64,000 nucleotides of DNA from Streptomyces griseoaurantiacus (GCA_014656015.1 BNBP01000018.1:41566-105565); one strand, 5' to 3'. Counted from the stretch's first letter, positions 16,771 through 26,129 are shown. Notes: generated from the sequence alone by a model not told the origin. A program made the numbers and translations.

Positions 16771-18060
16771 GTGCGCCGCCGTCTCATCCAGTCCACCCTC
16801 GCCGTCGTCCTCGTGGTGATCGCCGTCTTCGGCGTCTCCCTCGTCATCGTCGAGACCCGCACCATCAGCAACAGCGCCCAGGAGCGCGTCGACTCCGAGG
16901 CGCTGCGTCTGGCCAGCATCGTCGACGGCCGTCTCATGGACGACGAGAAGGTCACCGCCGAGGTGCTGAAGGAGCAGCTCAAGGGCCAGGTCACCGAGGA
17001 CAGGTACGCCCTCGTGAGCATGCCGGGCAAGGACCCCGTCGAGGTCGGCTCCCGGCCCACCGGCGACGTCATCCACGCCACCACCAGGGGCGAGGAGGGC
17101 GAGACGGTCCGCGTCGAGGAGCCCCGGTCCGCGGTGACCCGTGAGGTCGGCCGCACGCTGCTGATCATCGGCCTGGTCGCGCTCCTCGCGATCGTCGCGG
17201 CCGTCCTGCTCGCCGTGCGCCAGGCCAGCCGGCTCGCCTCCCCGCTCACCGACCTCGCCTCCACCGCCGAGCGGCTCGGCTCGGGGGACCCGCGCCCGCG
17301 GCACAAGCGCTACGGGGTGCCCGAGCTGGACCGGGTCGCGGACGTCCTCGACTCCTCCGCCGAACGCATCGCCCGGATGCTGACCGCCGAGCGGCGGCTG
17401 GCCGCCGACGCCTCCCACCAGCTCCGCACCCCGCTCACCGCGCTGTCGATGCGGCTGGAGGAGATCACCCTCACCGACGACCCCGACACGGTGAAGGAGG
17501 AGGCGACCATCGCGCTGACCCAGGTCGAGCGGCTCACGGACGTCGTGGAGCGGCTGCTCACCAACGCCCGGGACCCGCGCACCGGCTCCGCCGTCTCCTT
17601 CGACCTCGACGAGGTCATCCAGCAGCAGGTCGCCGAGTGGCGCCCCGCCTACCGCAGCGAGGGCCGCGCCATCGTCAGCTCCGGCAAGCGGCATCTGCAG
17701 GCCGTCGGCACCCCGGGGGCGGTGGCGCAGGTGCTGGCCGCGCTGATCGAGAACTCGCTGATGCACGGCGGCGGCACGGTCGCGCTGCGCACCCGCGTCA
17801 CCGGCAACCAGGCGGTCATCGAGGTCACCGACGAGGGCCCCGGCGTCCCCTCCGACCTCGGCGCCCGCATCTTCGAGCGCACGATCAGCGGCCGGAACTC
17901 CACGGGCATCGGCCTCGCCGTCGCCCGGGACCTGGCCGAGGCGGACGGCGGCCGGCTGGAGATGCTCCAGGCGAAGCCGCCGGTCTTCGGACTGTTCCTG
18001 TCGCGGACGCCGCTGCGGAAGACCCCGGCGGGCGGGGACTCGGGGCCGACGGTGCGCTGA
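16771..18060 (+). CDS. Sensor histidine kinase, partner of the upstream regulator
   Basis: 429 residues from a GTG start. A first membrane segment (about residues 7-25), a short extracytoplasmic domain of about 100 residues and a second membrane segment (about 127-150) lead to a HAMP linker. The dimerisation domain has the phospho-His216 in AADASHQLRTPLTAL. The ATPase domain shows LIENSLMHGGG (N box), VTDEGPGVPSD (G1) and STGIGLAVARDLAEADGG (G2). The gene pair is one transcription unit. The small sensor domain has no recognised ligand motif. It converges on the GtrA gene with only 15 bases between stops. Confidence 0.93.
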   Translation: MRRRLIQSTLAVVLVVIAVFGVSLVIVETRTISNSAQERVDSEALRLASIVDGRLMDDEKVTAEVLKEQLKGQVTEDRYALVSMPGKDPVEVGSRPTGDVIHATTRGEEGETVRVEEPRSAVTREVGRTLLIIGLVALLAIVAAVLLAVRQASRLASPLTDLASTAERLGSGDPRPRHKRYGVPELDRVADVLDSSAERIARMLTAERRLAADASHQLRTPLTALSMRLEEITLTDDPDTVKEEATIALTQVERLTDVVERLLTNARDPRTGSAVSFDLDEVIQQQVAEWRPAYRSEGRAIVSSGKRHLQAVGTPGAVAQVLAALIENSLMHGGGTVALRTRVTGNQAVIEVTDEGPGVPSDLGARIFERTISGRNSTGIGLAVARDLAEADGGRLEMLQAKPPVFGLFLSRTPLRKTPAGGDSGPTVR

Positions 18061-18075
18061 GCCGTCTCCGGCGGG

Positions 18076-18606
18076 TCAGCGGCGCAGGCGCCCGGGCGGT
18101 GTGGTCTCCTCCAGGAACGATTCCGCGCTCGCCACCGCCTCCTTGGCGGGCAGCGCGCGGAACACCCAGGTGCGGTACGACCAGAAGCGGAACAGCGTCG
18201 CGATGCCGATGCCGAGGAACTTGAAGATGTTGCTCTGCAGCGAACTGTCCCAGCCGAAGCCGTACGTGGCCACGTACAGCACGCCGTTCTCGATCACCAG
18301 GCCGGCCGCGCTGAAGAGCAGGAACAGGCTCAGTTCCTTGGTGCGGCCGCTCTTGTCGCGGTCCCGGTAGGCGAAGTAGCGGAAGCCCACGTAGTTGAAC
18401 GCGATCGCGACGATCGTGGCGATGACACTGGCGCGCACCACCTGCAGATCGGTGGTGTGCCGCACGAGGTTGAAGACGAGCAGGTTGACGAGGAGGCCGG
18501 CCCCGCCGACGGCGCCGAACTTCGCGACCTCGCGGCCGAGGTGCTGAAGCCGCCGGCGCAGGGCACTGCGAGAGGTGCTCCGCACCCCCGTGGAACCATT
18601 GCCCAT
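18076..18606 (-). CDS. GtrA-family membrane protein
   Basis: About 176 residues with four membrane helices in a GtrA-like pattern: FGAVGGAGLLVNLLVFNL, then IATIVAIAFNYVGFRYFAYRD (the NY-x-x-R-x-x-VF-like block), LFLLFSAAGLVIENGVLY and FKFLGIGIATLFRFWSYRTWVF. GtrA proteins help move or hold polyprenyl-linked sugars at the membrane for envelope polysaccharide synthesis. The ATG at 18606 is chosen. A GTG/ATG at 18648 would add 14 residues, and neither start has a strong ribosome site. It fits the many envelope-sugar genes further along. Confidence 0.82.
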   Translation of the reverse strand: MGNGSTGVRSTSRSALRRRLQHLGREVAKFGAVGGAGLLVNLLVFNLVRHTTDLQVVRASVIATIVAIAFNYVGFRYFAYRDRDKSGRTKELSLFLLFSAAGLVIENGVLYVATYGFGWDSSLQSNIFKFLGIGIATLFRFWSYRTWVFRALPAKEAVASAESFLEETTPPGRLRR

Positions 18607-18788
18607 CGTGTCGCCAGCCCCCGTCGGGTCGCGTCCGACGGCCGCCACCGGAGAGCGACCGCGCTTCCCCCATGCTAACCAGCACGCCCCCGCGAGGGCG
18701 CGAGCGACGGCCGCCCGCGCCGCGCCCTCACCGGATCCCGCCGCACCCGGGGCACGGCGGGCGCCGCGCGCCGCTTAACCTGGGGGAC

Positions 18789-19949
18789 GTGACGTTTCCG
18801 GTAGTCGGCATGGTCGGCGGAGGCCAGCTCGCTCGTATGACACACGAGGCGGGCATCCCGTTGGGCATCAGGTTCAAGCTCCTCAGTGACACTCCCCAGG
18901 ATTCCGCGGCGCAGGTCGTGAACGAGGTGGTCCTCGGCGACTACCGCGACCTGGACACGCTGCGCGCCTTCGCGCGCGGCTGCGACGTGATCACCTTCGA
19001 CCACGAGCACGTGCCCACCGAGCACCTGCGGGCCCTGGAGGCCGACGGCATCCCCGTCCGCCCCGGCCCCGACGCGCTCGTGCACGCCCAGGACAAGGGG
19101 GTGATGCGCGAGAAGCTCGACGCGCTCGGCGTGCCCTGCCCCCGGCACCGCATCGTCTCCGGTCCCGAGGACGTGGCCGCCTTCGCGGCGGAGGGCGTCC
19201 CCGAGGGCGGTGAGGGCGACGGCTTCCCCGTCGTCCTCAAGACCGTCCGCGGCGGCTACGACGGCAAGGGCGTGTGGGTCGTGCACTCCGCCGCCGAGGC
19301 CGCCGAGCCCTTCCGCGCCGGGGTCCCCGTCCTCGCCGAGGAGAAGGTCGACTTCGTGCGGGAGCTGGCCGCCAACGTGGTGCGCTCCCCGCACGGCCAG
19401 GCGGTGGCCTACCCCGTCGTCGAGTCCCGCCAGGTCGGCGGCGTCTGCGACACGGTGATCGCCCCGGCCCCCGACCTGGACGAGGCACTGGCCCTGCGCG
19501 CCGAGGAGATGGCGCTGAACATCGCCAAGGAACTCGGCGTCGTAGGCCACCTCGCCGTCGAGCTGTTCCAGACCCGCGACGGACGCGTCCTGGTCAACGA
19601 GCTGGCCATGCGCCCGCACAACTCCGGCCACTGGTCGATGGACGGCGCGATCACCAGCCAGTTCGCCAACCACGTCCGCGCCGTCCTGGACCTCCCGCTC
19701 GGCGACCCGCGCCCGCGCGCGAAGTGGACCGTCATGGTCAACGTCCTCGGCGGCGACTACCCGGACATGTACTCCGCGTACCTGCACTGCATGGCCCGCG
19801 ACCCCCAGCTCAAGATCCACATGTACGGCAAGGACGTGAAGCCCGGCCGCAAGGTGGGGCACGTCAACACCTACGGCGACGACCTCGACGACGTGCTGGA
19901 GCGCGCCCGTCACGCAGCCGGCTACCTGAGAGGGACGATCACCGAATGA
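18789..19949 (+). CDS. purK: 5-(carboxyamino)imidazole ribonucleotide synthase
   Basis: ATP-grasp enzyme that uses ATP and bicarbonate to carboxylate AIR to N5-CAIR in purine synthesis. About 386 residues from GTG 18789, where the sequence turns into the typical PurK start [17 protein letters not shown]. The longer frame from 18672 is basic, Pro-rich and unlike the family. Visible motifs are [11 protein letters not shown], the ATP-grasp Lys region [22 protein letters not shown]-like [16 protein letters not shown], and [18 protein letters not shown]. purE follows with an ATGA overlap, so the two are translationally coupled. Confidence 0.95.
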   Translation: MTFPVVGMVGGGQLARMTHEAGIPLGIRFKLLSDTPQDSAAQVVNEVVLGDYRDLDTLRAFARGCDVITFDHEHVPTEHLRALEADGIPVRPGPDALVHAQDKGVMREKLDALGVPCPRHRIVSGPEDVAAFAAEGVPEGGEGDGFPVVLKTVRGGYDGKGVWVVHSAAEAAEPFRAGVPVLAEEKVDFVRELAANVVRSPHGQAVAYPVVESRQVGGVCDTVIAPAPDLDEALALRAEEMALNIAKELGVVGHLAVELFQTRDGRVLVNELAMRPHNSGHWSMDGAITSQFANHVRAVLDLPLGDPRPRAKWTVMVNVLGGDYPDMYSAYLHCMARDPQLKIHMYGKDVKPGRKVGHVNTYGDDLDDVLERARHAAGYLRGTITE

Positions 19950-20494
19950 GCCCCGCCGCACACCCCGCCGTCGGCATCGTCATGGGGTCGGACTCCGACT
20001 GGCCCGTCATGGAGGCCGCCGCCCAGGCCCTCGACGAGTTCGAGATCGCCCACGAGGTCGACGTCGTCTCCGCGCACCGGATGCCGCGCGAGATGATCAC
20101 CTACGGCGAGCAGGCCGCCGAGCGCGGACTGAAGGTGATCATCGCGGGCGCGGGCGGTGCCGCCCACCTGCCCGGCATGCTCGCCTCCGTCACCCCGCTG
20201 CCCGTCATCGGCGTGCCCGTGCCGCTGAAGTACCTGGACGGCATGGACAGCCTGCTCTCCATCGTGCAGATGCCGGCCGGGGTGCCCGTCGCCACCGTCT
20301 CCGTCGCCGGGGCGCGCAACGCCGGGCTGCTCGCGGCCCGCATCCTCGCCACCCACGACGAGGACCTGCGCACCCGCATGCGGGAGTTCCAGCAGGAGCT
20401 GAACGACCAGGCCACCGAGAAGGGCAAGCGGCTGCGCGCCAAGGTCCAGGGCGCGGGCGCCGGCTTCGGCTTCGGCCCGGGCGCGGGGAAGTGA
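19946..20494 (+). CDS. purE: N5-carboxyaminoimidazole ribonucleotide mutase
   Basis: Converts N5-CAIR to CAIR, the step after PurK. 182 residues. The class I PurE signature is clear: [15 protein letters not shown] at the N-terminus, [12 protein letters not shown] with the catalytic His, and [17 protein letters not shown]. The last 20 residues ([14 protein letters not shown]) are a low-complexity tail. Start overlaps the purK stop by ATGA, and its own stop is overlapped by the GTG of the dipeptidase gene. Confidence 0.96.
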   Translation: MSPAAHPAVGIVMGSDSDWPVMEAAAQALDEFEIAHEVDVVSAHRMPREMITYGEQAAERGLKVIIAGAGGAAHLPGMLASVTPLPVIGVPVPLKYLDGMDSLLSIVQMPAGVPVATVSVAGARNAGLLAARILATHDEDLRTRMREFQQELNDQATEKGKRLRAKVQGAGAGFGFGPGAGK

Positions 20495-21693
20495 CGGCGA
20501 TGACGACACCGGCCTCCGCCTCCCTGGACGCGGCCCGCGCGCTGCTGCGCGAGTTCCCCGTCGTCGACGGCCACAACGACCTGCCCTGGGCGCTGCGCGA
20601 GCAGGTCCGCTACGACCTCGACGCCCGCGACATCGCCGGCGACCGGCGCGCACAGCTGCACACCGACATCCCCCGGCTGCGGGCCGGCGGCGTCGGCGCC
20701 CAGTTCTGGTCGGTCTACGTGCGCTCCGACCTGCCCGGCGCGGTCACCGCGACGCTGGAGCAGATCGACTGCGTACGGCAGCTCCTCGACCGCCACCCCG
20801 AGGCGCTGCGCGCCGCGCACACCGCCGCCGACATGGAGGCGGCCCGCGCCGAGGGCCGGATCGCCTCGCTGATGGGCGCCGAGGGCGGCCACTCCATCGA
20901 CAACTCGCTCGGCACCCTGCGGGGTCTGTACGCGCTCGGCGTGCGCTACATGACGCTCACCCACAACGACAACGTGGCCTGGGCCGACTCGGCCACGGAC
21001 GAGCCGCGCGTCGGCGGGCTCTCGGCCTTCGGCCGCGAGGTCGTGCGCGAGATGAACCGGCTCGGGATGCTCGTGGACCTCTCCCACGTGGCCCCCGACA
21101 CCATGCGGACCGCCCTGGACACCACCTCGGCGCCGGTGATCTTCTCGCACTCCTCCGCCCGCGCCGTCTGCGACCACCCGCGCAACATCCCCGACGACGT
21201 GCTGGAACGGCTGCCGGGCAACGGCGGCGTGGCGATGGTGACCTTCGTCCCCAAGTTCGTCCTCCAGGCCGCCGTCGACTGGACGGCCGCCGCCGACGAG
21301 AACCTGCGGGCGCACGGCTTCCACCACCTGGAGACGAACGACGAGGCGATGAAGGTGCACCACGCCTTCGAGGAGGCGCACCCGCGCCCGGTCGCCACGG
21401 CGGCCACGGTGGCCGACCACCTCGACCACATGCGCGAGGTCGCCGGCGTCGATCACCTCGGCATCGGCGGGGACTACGACGGCACGGCCTTCACCCCGGC
21501 CGGCCTCGACGACGTCTCGGGCTACCCGAACCTGATCGCCGAACTGCTCGACCGGGGCTGGTCACGGGCCGACCTGGCCAAGCTGACCTGGCAGAACGCG
21601 GTCCGGGTGCTCGGCGCCGCCGAGGACGTGGCCCGCGCGGAGCAGGCCGCCCGGCCCCCGTCCAACGCCACGCTGGAGCAGCTCGACGGATGA
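20491..21693 (+). CDS. Membrane-dipeptidase-like (M19, renal dipeptidase) metallopeptidase
   Basis: 400 residues; GTG 20491 overlaps the purE stop (ATG 20500 is the alternative). Belongs to the amidohydrolase-fold M19 dipeptidases with two zinc ions. All ligands are present: [10 protein letters not shown] (His and Asp), [12 protein letters not shown] (Glu), [10 protein letters not shown] (His), [10 protein letters not shown] (His), and the Asp in LGIGGDYDG. The S. coelicolor counterpart, as I recall it, is Sco3058, studied as the closest bacterial relative of human renal dipeptidase with activity on dipeptides including those with C-terminal D-residues. Coupling to purKE is positional. No purine role is implied. 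Confidence 0.93.
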   Translation: MTAMTTPASASLDAARALLREFPVVDGHNDLPWALREQVRYDLDARDIAGDRRAQLHTDIPRLRAGGVGAQFWSVYVRSDLPGAVTATLEQIDCVRQLLDRHPEALRAAHTAADMEAARAEGRIASLMGAEGGHSIDNSLGTLRGLYALGVRYMTLTHNDNVAWADSATDEPRVGGLSAFGREVVREMNRLGMLVDLSHVAPDTMRTALDTTSAPVIFSHSSARAVCDHPRNIPDDVLERLPGNGGVAMVTFVPKFVLQAAVDWTAAADENLRAHGFHHLETNDEAMKVHHAFEEAHPRPVATAATVADHLDHMREVAGVDHLGIGGDYDGTAFTPAGLDDVSGYPNLIAELLDRGWSRADLAKLTWQNAVRVLGAAEDVARAEQAARPPSNATLEQLDG

Positions 21694-21705
21694 GGGCGGG
21701 CGGGC

Positions 21706-21735
21706 GGCGGCCCTCGGACCGGCCCGAGGGCCGCC
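21706..21735. terminator. 12-bp hairpin after the dipeptidase gene
   Basis: GGCGGCCCTCGG (21706-21717) pairs exactly with 21724-21735 over a 6-base loop, 12 bases after the dipeptidase stop and before the convergent thioesterase end. Confidence 0.75.
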
Positions 21736-21817
21736 CGTCCGGATCATCCCGGCGTCGCGGGGGCCGGTCGGTCGAAGACGTATCGCCTCCCGGCCGGCCT
21801 GATCCGAACGCAAGACC

Positions 21818-22369
21818 CTAGTGCTCGTACCCCTCCGCCGCCCGCTTCTCCCGCAGCTCCAGGATGGCGCGGCGGCGGGCCAGCCGGTGCGTGCGGCGGA
21901 TCTGCGCTTCCTGGTACCGGCGCCGATCCCGGTCGGTCTCCGGGAACACCGGCGGCACCGGACGCGGCCTGCCGTCGGCGTCCACGGCCGCGAACACCAG
22001 GTAGGCCGAGCCGACGTGGGTGGCGGGCGCCGACTCGTTCCAGCGCTCCGCGAGGACCCGCACGCCCACCTCCATGGAGCTGCGCCCGGTCCAGTTGACC
22101 TGCGCCTTCACATGGACGAGGTCGCCGACCCTGACCGGCTCCAGGAACACCATCTCGTCCATGGACGCCGTCACGGCGGGCCCGCCGCAGTGCCGTCCGG
22201 CCACGGCGCCGGCCGCGTCGTCGACGAGCTTCATGATCACCCCGCCGTGGACCGTGCCCAGAAGGTTCGTGTCGTTGTGGGTCATGATGTGGCTGAGCGT
22301 GGTGCGGGAGGCGGAGACGGGCTTCCCGGGAAGTCCCTCCGCGGTCGCCGGCGAGGCGTGGTCTGTCAT
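21818..22369 (-). CDS. Acyl-CoA thioesterase, hotdog fold
   Basis: 183 residues. A single 4HBT-type hotdog domain with the family block SHIMTHNDTNLLGTVHGGVIMKLVDDAAG, where Asn and Asp are the usual catalytic residues, then strands VTASMDEMVFLEPVRVGDLVHV and SSMEVGVRVLAE. Similar to the YciA/acyl-CoA hydrolase group that cleaves acyl-CoA to acid and CoA. The C-terminal 35 residues are charged and helical. ATG 22369 has GGTGGAG 4-5 bases upstream; the frame extends to 22528 without a better start. Monocistronic and divergent from the LCP gene. Confidence 0.88.
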   Translation of the reverse strand: MTDHASPATAEGLPGKPVSASRTTLSHIMTHNDTNLLGTVHGGVIMKLVDDAAGAVAGRHCGGPAVTASMDEMVFLEPVRVGDLVHVKAQVNWTGRSSMEVGVRVLAERWNESAPATHVGSAYLVFAAVDADGRPRPVPPVFPETDRDRRRYQEAQIRRTHRLARRRAILELREKRAAEGYEH

Positions 22370-22487
22370 GAACTCCACCCTATGCGGCGGTGCGGTCCGG
22401 AGACTTTGTGTCGGGTTCGCAACAGCGGCGGTCCAATTCGCCGGGACCCCTGTATGGCGCACAGCCGGGCACTGCACACTGGGCGGC

Positions 22488-23786
22488 ATGAACGAGTGGC
22501 CGGACGGGTGGTCCGACAGCAACGGCAATGGGTACGGACGCGGCGGCGCCGGTGCCCGGCCCGAGGGCGCCCGGGTGGCGCGGCAGGCCCGGCGCGGCCC
22601 GGCGGACGCCGGGCAGGGCTACGGCCCCGACTCCTCCGCCCCGCCGTACGGCAGGGTGCCGCAGCAGCCGTCATACGTTGACGGCGGTGCCGGCGGTGCC
22701 GGTGCCGGCGGCGCCGGGCAGAGCGGGTACGACGACGGCTCCGGCTACAACACCGGCCAGGTCTACGGCGGTGGCGGCGCGGGCGGGACCGGCGGCGGCC
22801 GTCCGGCCCCGAACTGGCGGCGGCGCGCCAAGTGGACCGCCATCACCGTCGTCACCGTGCTCGTGGTGACCACCGTCGGCACGTACTTCTGGGCCGACTC
22901 CAAGCTCAACCGGGACGTCGACCTGTCCAAGGTGATCGACCGGCCCGCCGAGGGCGACGGCACCAACTACCTGATCGTCGGCTCCGACAGCCGCGAGGGC
23001 CTGTCCGACGACCAGAAGAAGAACCTGCACACCGGCTCCGCCGAGGGCAAGCGGACCGACTCGATGATGATCCTGCACGTCGGCGACAACGGCGACACCC
23101 TCATCTCGCTGCCCCGCGACTCGGACGTGGAGATACCCACGTTCAAGGGCTCGGAGTCCGGCAAGACCTTCCAGGGCACCGGAAAGCACACCAAGCTCAA
23201 CGCCGCCTACGCCACCGACGGACCGACGCTGCTGGTGCGGACCGTCGAGTTCAACACCGGCCTGCACATCGACCACTACGTCGAGATCGGCTTCGCCGGG
23301 TTCGCCAACATCGTGGACGCGGTCGGCGGCGTCGACATCACCATCGACAAGCCGTTCAAGGACAAGTACTCCGGCGCCGACTTCGAGGCGGGCAAGCAGA
23401 CGCTGAACGGCGAGGAGGCCCTGGCCTTCGTCCGTACCCGGCACGCCTTCGCCGCGAGCGACCTGGAACGCACCAAGAACCAGCAGAAGTTCCTCGCCGC
23501 CCTCGCCCACCAGGTCGCCACGCCCTCCACGGTGCTCAACCCGTTCAAGCTGTACCCGACGCTCGGGGCCGGCCTGGACTCGCTGATCGTCGACAAGGAC
23601 ATGTCGCTGTGGAACCTGGCGTCCATGTTCTGGGCGATGAAGGGCGTCAACAGCGGTGACGGCACCTCCCTGAACATGCCGATCTCCGGCTCCACCGGCG
23701 GCAATCTCGTCTGGGACAAGGAGAAGGTGAAGACGCTGGTCAAGGAGCTGAACAACGACGAGAAGGTGACGGTCTCGGGCAACTGA
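22488..23786 (+). CDS. LytR-CpsA-Psr (LCP) family glycopolymer ligase, copy 1
   Basis: 432 residues. N-terminal 100 residues are cytoplasmic and Gly/Tyr/Pro-rich. A single membrane anchor follows (about residues 120-142, WTAITVVTVLVVTTVGTYFWA). The rest is the extracellular LCP domain: NYLIVGSDSREGL, TDSMMILHVGDNGDTLISLPRDS, HYVEIGFAGFANIVDAVGGVDI and ALAFVRTRHAFAASDLERTKNQQKFL, with the Arg and Asp residues that bind pyrophosphate-lipid. LCP enzymes move glycopolymers from undecaprenyl-PP to peptidoglycan. This copy ends right after the LCP domain and lacks the LytR_C domain found in the other three here. The ATG at 22488 has only a weak GGGCGG upstream. Confidence 0.9.
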   Translation: MNEWPDGWSDSNGNGYGRGGAGARPEGARVARQARRGPADAGQGYGPDSSAPPYGRVPQQPSYVDGGAGGAGAGGAGQSGYDDGSGYNTGQVYGGGGAGGTGGGRPAPNWRRRAKWTAITVVTVLVVTTVGTYFWADSKLNRDVDLSKVIDRPAEGDGTNYLIVGSDSREGLSDDQKKNLHTGSAEGKRTDSMMILHVGDNGDTLISLPRDSDVEIPTFKGSESGKTFQGTGKHTKLNAAYATDGPTLLVRTVEFNTGLHIDHYVEIGFAGFANIVDAVGGVDITIDKPFKDKYSGADFEAGKQTLNGEEALAFVRTRHAFAASDLERTKNQQKFLAALAHQVATPSTVLNPFKLYPTLGAGLDSLIVDKDMSLWNLASMFWAMKGVNSGDGTSLNMPISGSTGGNLVWDKEKVKTLVKELNNDEKVTVSGN

Positions 23787-23902
23787 GGCCGGCCCCCCGG
23801 CGTCCTTCGCGCGCCCGTACCCCGAACGCTCCGCCCACCAGGAAGCGGCCAGGGCTCCGTGCGACCGTGAACCGAACCCGTTCACGACACAGGGAGCCCG
23901 CC

Positions 23903-25147
23903 ATGGCCGACCTGCAGGACGAGCTGCACCACACCACCGGTCTCGGCGGGTTCGGCGAAGCGCCGGCCGACCCGGAGCGGCGCGCGGCCCGCCTCCCGCA
24001 GGACGCCGGGGAACTGCCGGAGGAGGGCGCAGGGGAACCCCGTCACGAGGACGCCGGGCGGAGCGGGGACACCCTGGAGCGGGCCCGTGCCCTCCTCGCC
24101 GCCCACCCCGTGGCGGACGGCCACAACGGCCTGCCGCGCGTGCTGCGGAACCTGCCCTGGTACGACCTCGAACTCGGCGAGAGCGCCCTCGGCACCGACC
24201 TGCCCCGGCTGCGCGCAGGTCACGTCGGCGCCCAGTTCTGGTCACTGCACCTGCCGCCCGGCTCCCCCGGGGGCGAGCGGGCCGTGGACGCCACCCTGGA
24301 ACTCCTCGACCTGGTCCGCCGGGTGGTGGGCGGCCACCCCGAGGGGCTGCGGCTCGCCCTGGACGCCGGCCAGCTCGCCGACGCCCGCCACTGCGGCCGC
24401 ACCGCCGTCGTCCCCGGACCCGCCGCGGCCGCCGCGCTCGGCGACTCCCTCGGCATCCTGCGCTCCCTGCACGCCCTCGGACTGCGGCTGCTCACCCTCT
24501 CCCGGACCTCCTGGGCGGGCGACGCGGAGGGAACCGGCGCGGTGGGCGGCGCGGACGGAACCGGCGGGGCGGACGACCGGGGCGACGCGGGCGGCCCGGG
24601 ACTCACCCGCTTCGGCGAGGAGGTGCTCCGCGAGATGAACCGCCTCGGCGTCCTCGCCGACCTGTCCGGCGCCACCGACGCCACCGCCCGCCGCTGCCTC
24701 GCCCTGTCCAAGGCGCCGGTCGTCTTCAGCCGCTCCGCCGCCCACGCGCTGCGCCCGCACCCGGCCAATCTGCCCGACGACCTGCTCACCGAACTGGGCA
24801 CCGCGCACGGGCTGTGCCTGGTGCCGCTCACCGCCGAGCAGACCGGCCCCTCGCTGCGGGACGTCGCCGACCACCTCGACCACGTCCGCCGACTGGCAGG
24901 GGCGCACTGCGTCGGCCTGTCCGGCAGCTACGACACCGGGACCGCGCACCCCCGCGGCCTCGCCGACACCTCCCGCTACCCGCACCTGGTCGCCGAGCTC
25001 CTCGACCGCGGCTGGACCGAGGCGGACGTGGCCCTGCTCACCTGGGGGAACGTGCAACGGGTGGTGCGCTGCGCCGACTTCACCGCCCGCGCGGCCCAGC
25101 AGCGCAGGGGACCGTCGACGGCACGGATCGAGGACCTGGACGGCTGA
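23903..25147 (+). CDS. Metal-ligand-less paralogue of the M19 dipeptidase (probable pseudoenzyme)
   Basis: 414 residues from ATG 23903 (AGGGAG 6 bases upstream). After a charged N-terminal region (about 65 residues) the protein aligns along its length with the dipeptidase at 20491-21693, e.g. LPRLRAGHVGAQFWSLHL, EEVLREMNRLGVLADLSG, HPANLPDDLL and [27 protein letters not shown]. Yet the zinc ligands have gone: HND became HNG, the AEGGH segment is missing, LSH became LSG, FSH became FSR, and GGDYDG became SGSYDTG. The frame is intact, with normal codon bias and no stops, so it is selected for something other than zinc peptidase catalysis, perhaps binding or regulation. That function is unknown. 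Confidence 0.85.
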   Translation: MADLQDELHHTTGLGGFGEAPADPERRAARLPQDAGELPEEGAGEPRHEDAGRSGDTLERARALLAAHPVADGHNGLPRVLRNLPWYDLELGESALGTDLPRLRAGHVGAQFWSLHLPPGSPGGERAVDATLELLDLVRRVVGGHPEGLRLALDAGQLADARHCGRTAVVPGPAAAAALGDSLGILRSLHALGLRLLTLSRTSWAGDAEGTGAVGGADGTGGADDRGDAGGPGLTRFGEEVLREMNRLGVLADLSGATDATARRCLALSKAPVVFSRSAAHALRPHPANLPDDLLTELGTAHGLCLVPLTAEQTGPSLRDVADHLDHVRRLAGAHCVGLSGSYDTGTAHPRGLADTSRYPHLVAELLDRGWTEADVALLTWGNVQRVVRCADFTARAAQQRRGPSTARIEDLDG

Positions 25148-25156
25148 GACGGCGAA

Positions 25157-25184
25157 GGCCCCGGGAGGGTGTCCGCCCGGGGCC
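25157..25184. terminator. Hairpin between convergent pseudo-dipeptidase and VOC genes
   Basis: GGCCCCGGG (25157-25165) pairs with 25176-25184 over a 10-base loop, directly after the stop of the plus-strand gene. Confidence 0.65.
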
Positions 25185-25203
25185 CTGCCTCACGTCGGTG
25201 CCG

Positions 25204-25605
25204 TCAGCCGCCGTGCTCGATGCGGCACAGGCAGAACGGGTGCCCCGCCGGGTCCGCGTACACCCGGAAGTCCTCTCCCTCGGGCGCCTGCAGCCGGCGG
25301 GCGCCCAGCGCCAGCACCTTCTCCTCGGCCGCGTCGATCTCCGCCCAGGTGCTCCCGCCGTCCAGGTCCAGGTGGAGCTGCTGCGCGTTCCGGTCCGAGC
25401 GCGGCCACTCCGGCGGGGTGTAGTCCTTCCCCGCCCGCTGGAAGGCGAGCCGGGGCCCGCCCGGCACCTGGACGACGACCCAGTCCTCGCCCCCGTCCTC
25501 GGCCTCCGGGGCGCCGCCGAGGACCCCGGCGTAGAACGCGGCGAGCGCGTTCGGGTCGGGGCAGTCGAGCACGACGGAGCGGAACCGGGCGACGGTCTCG
25601 GCCAT
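25204..25605 (-). CDS. VOC (glyoxalase/bleomycin-resistance) family protein, copy 1
   Basis: 133 residues covering one VOC module made of two beta-alpha-beta-beta-beta halves: VVLDCPDPNALAAFYAGVLGG and, later, QQLHLDLD and FRVYADPAGHPFCLCRIEH. The His and Glu positions common in metal-binding members are present, but no specific substrate can be read. It is clearly a duplicate of the neighbour at 25738-26100 (shared CPDP-ALA-FYA-VLGG and RVYADPAGHPFCLC). GAGAGGAC lies 7 bases before the ATG. Between the two copies lies an 8-bp tandem repeat, so they may be transcribed together from the regulated promoter at 26130-26198. Confidence 0.85.
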   Translation of the reverse strand: MAETVARFRSVVLDCPDPNALAAFYAGVLGGAPEAEDGGEDWVVVQVPGGPRLAFQRAGKDYTPPEWPRSDRNAQQLHLDLDGGSTWAEIDAAEEKVLALGARRLQAPEGEDFRVYADPAGHPFCLCRIEHGG

Positions 25606-25620
25606 GGGATGTCCTCTCTG

Positions 25621-25684
25621 CGGGACTGCGGGACTACGGGACTGCGGGACTGCGGGACTGCGGGACTGCGGGACTGCGGGACCA
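25621..25684. repeat. 8-bp tandem repeat between the two VOC genes
   Basis: Seven tandem CGGGACTG units (the second reads CGGGACTA) run from 25621 to 25676, followed by a decaying copy to 25684 and related CCGGGCTA sequence. The tract sits 15 bases upstream of VOC copy 1 on the minus strand, so changes in unit number would alter the distance between the two genes. No protein is encoded. Period 8 would break any reading frame. Confidence 0.85.
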
Positions 25685-25737
25685 CCGGGCTACAGGGCCT
25701 TCGGGGCTGCTCGGCCCTGTGGTTCGGGTTCTGTGCC

Positions 25738-26100
25738 TCAGCAGGCGCACAGGCAGAACGGGTGCCCCGCCGGGTCCGCGTAAACGCGGAAGGTGCGCGT
25801 GCGGTCCTCGGCCTCCAGCACGGTGGCGCCGAGCGCCAGGACGGCCTTCTCCGCCGCGTCCAGGTCCTCGACGCTCAGATCGAGATGGAACTGCTGCGAG
25901 GCGTCGGGCGCGGGCCACCGGGGCGGGACGAAGCCGGGGGCGGCCTGGAAGGCCAGCGGGGTCGCGCCGCCGGGCAGCTTCAGGTCCACCCAGTCGCCCT
26001 GGTCCTCCACCGTGCCGCCGAGCACCTCGGCGTAGAAGCCGGCGAGCGCGTGGGGGTCGGGACAGTCCAGGACGACGGTGCCGAGTGCGGCGAGTGCCAT
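25738..26100 (-). CDS. VOC family protein, copy 2
   Basis: 120 residues, one VOC module (VVLDCPDPHALAGFYAEVLGG at residues 10-30 and QQFHLDLSVEDLDAAEKAV, then RVYADPAGHPFCLCAC at the C-terminus). ATG 26100 has GAGGAG 6 bases upstream on the minus strand. The reading frame continues upstream to 26982, but that is the antisense of the CGNR gene. It is the first gene behind the operator-like CCGGTAACC cluster and diverges from the CGNR regulator. Substrate unknown. Confidence 0.87.
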   Translation of the reverse strand: MALAALGTVVLDCPDPHALAGFYAEVLGGTVEDQGDWVDLKLPGGATPLAFQAAPGFVPPRWPAPDASQQFHLDLSVEDLDAAEKAVLALGATVLEAEDRTRTFRVYADPAGHPFCLCAC

Positions 26101-26129
26101 GAGTTCTCCTCGTGGTCCGTGAGGGAGCC

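Noticed and set aside
25621..25684. CRISPR-like repeat array
   Set aside because: Units are 8 bp in direct tandem with no spacers and no cas genes. The same applies to the 17-bp repeats at 1389-1474 and the array at 54696-55012.
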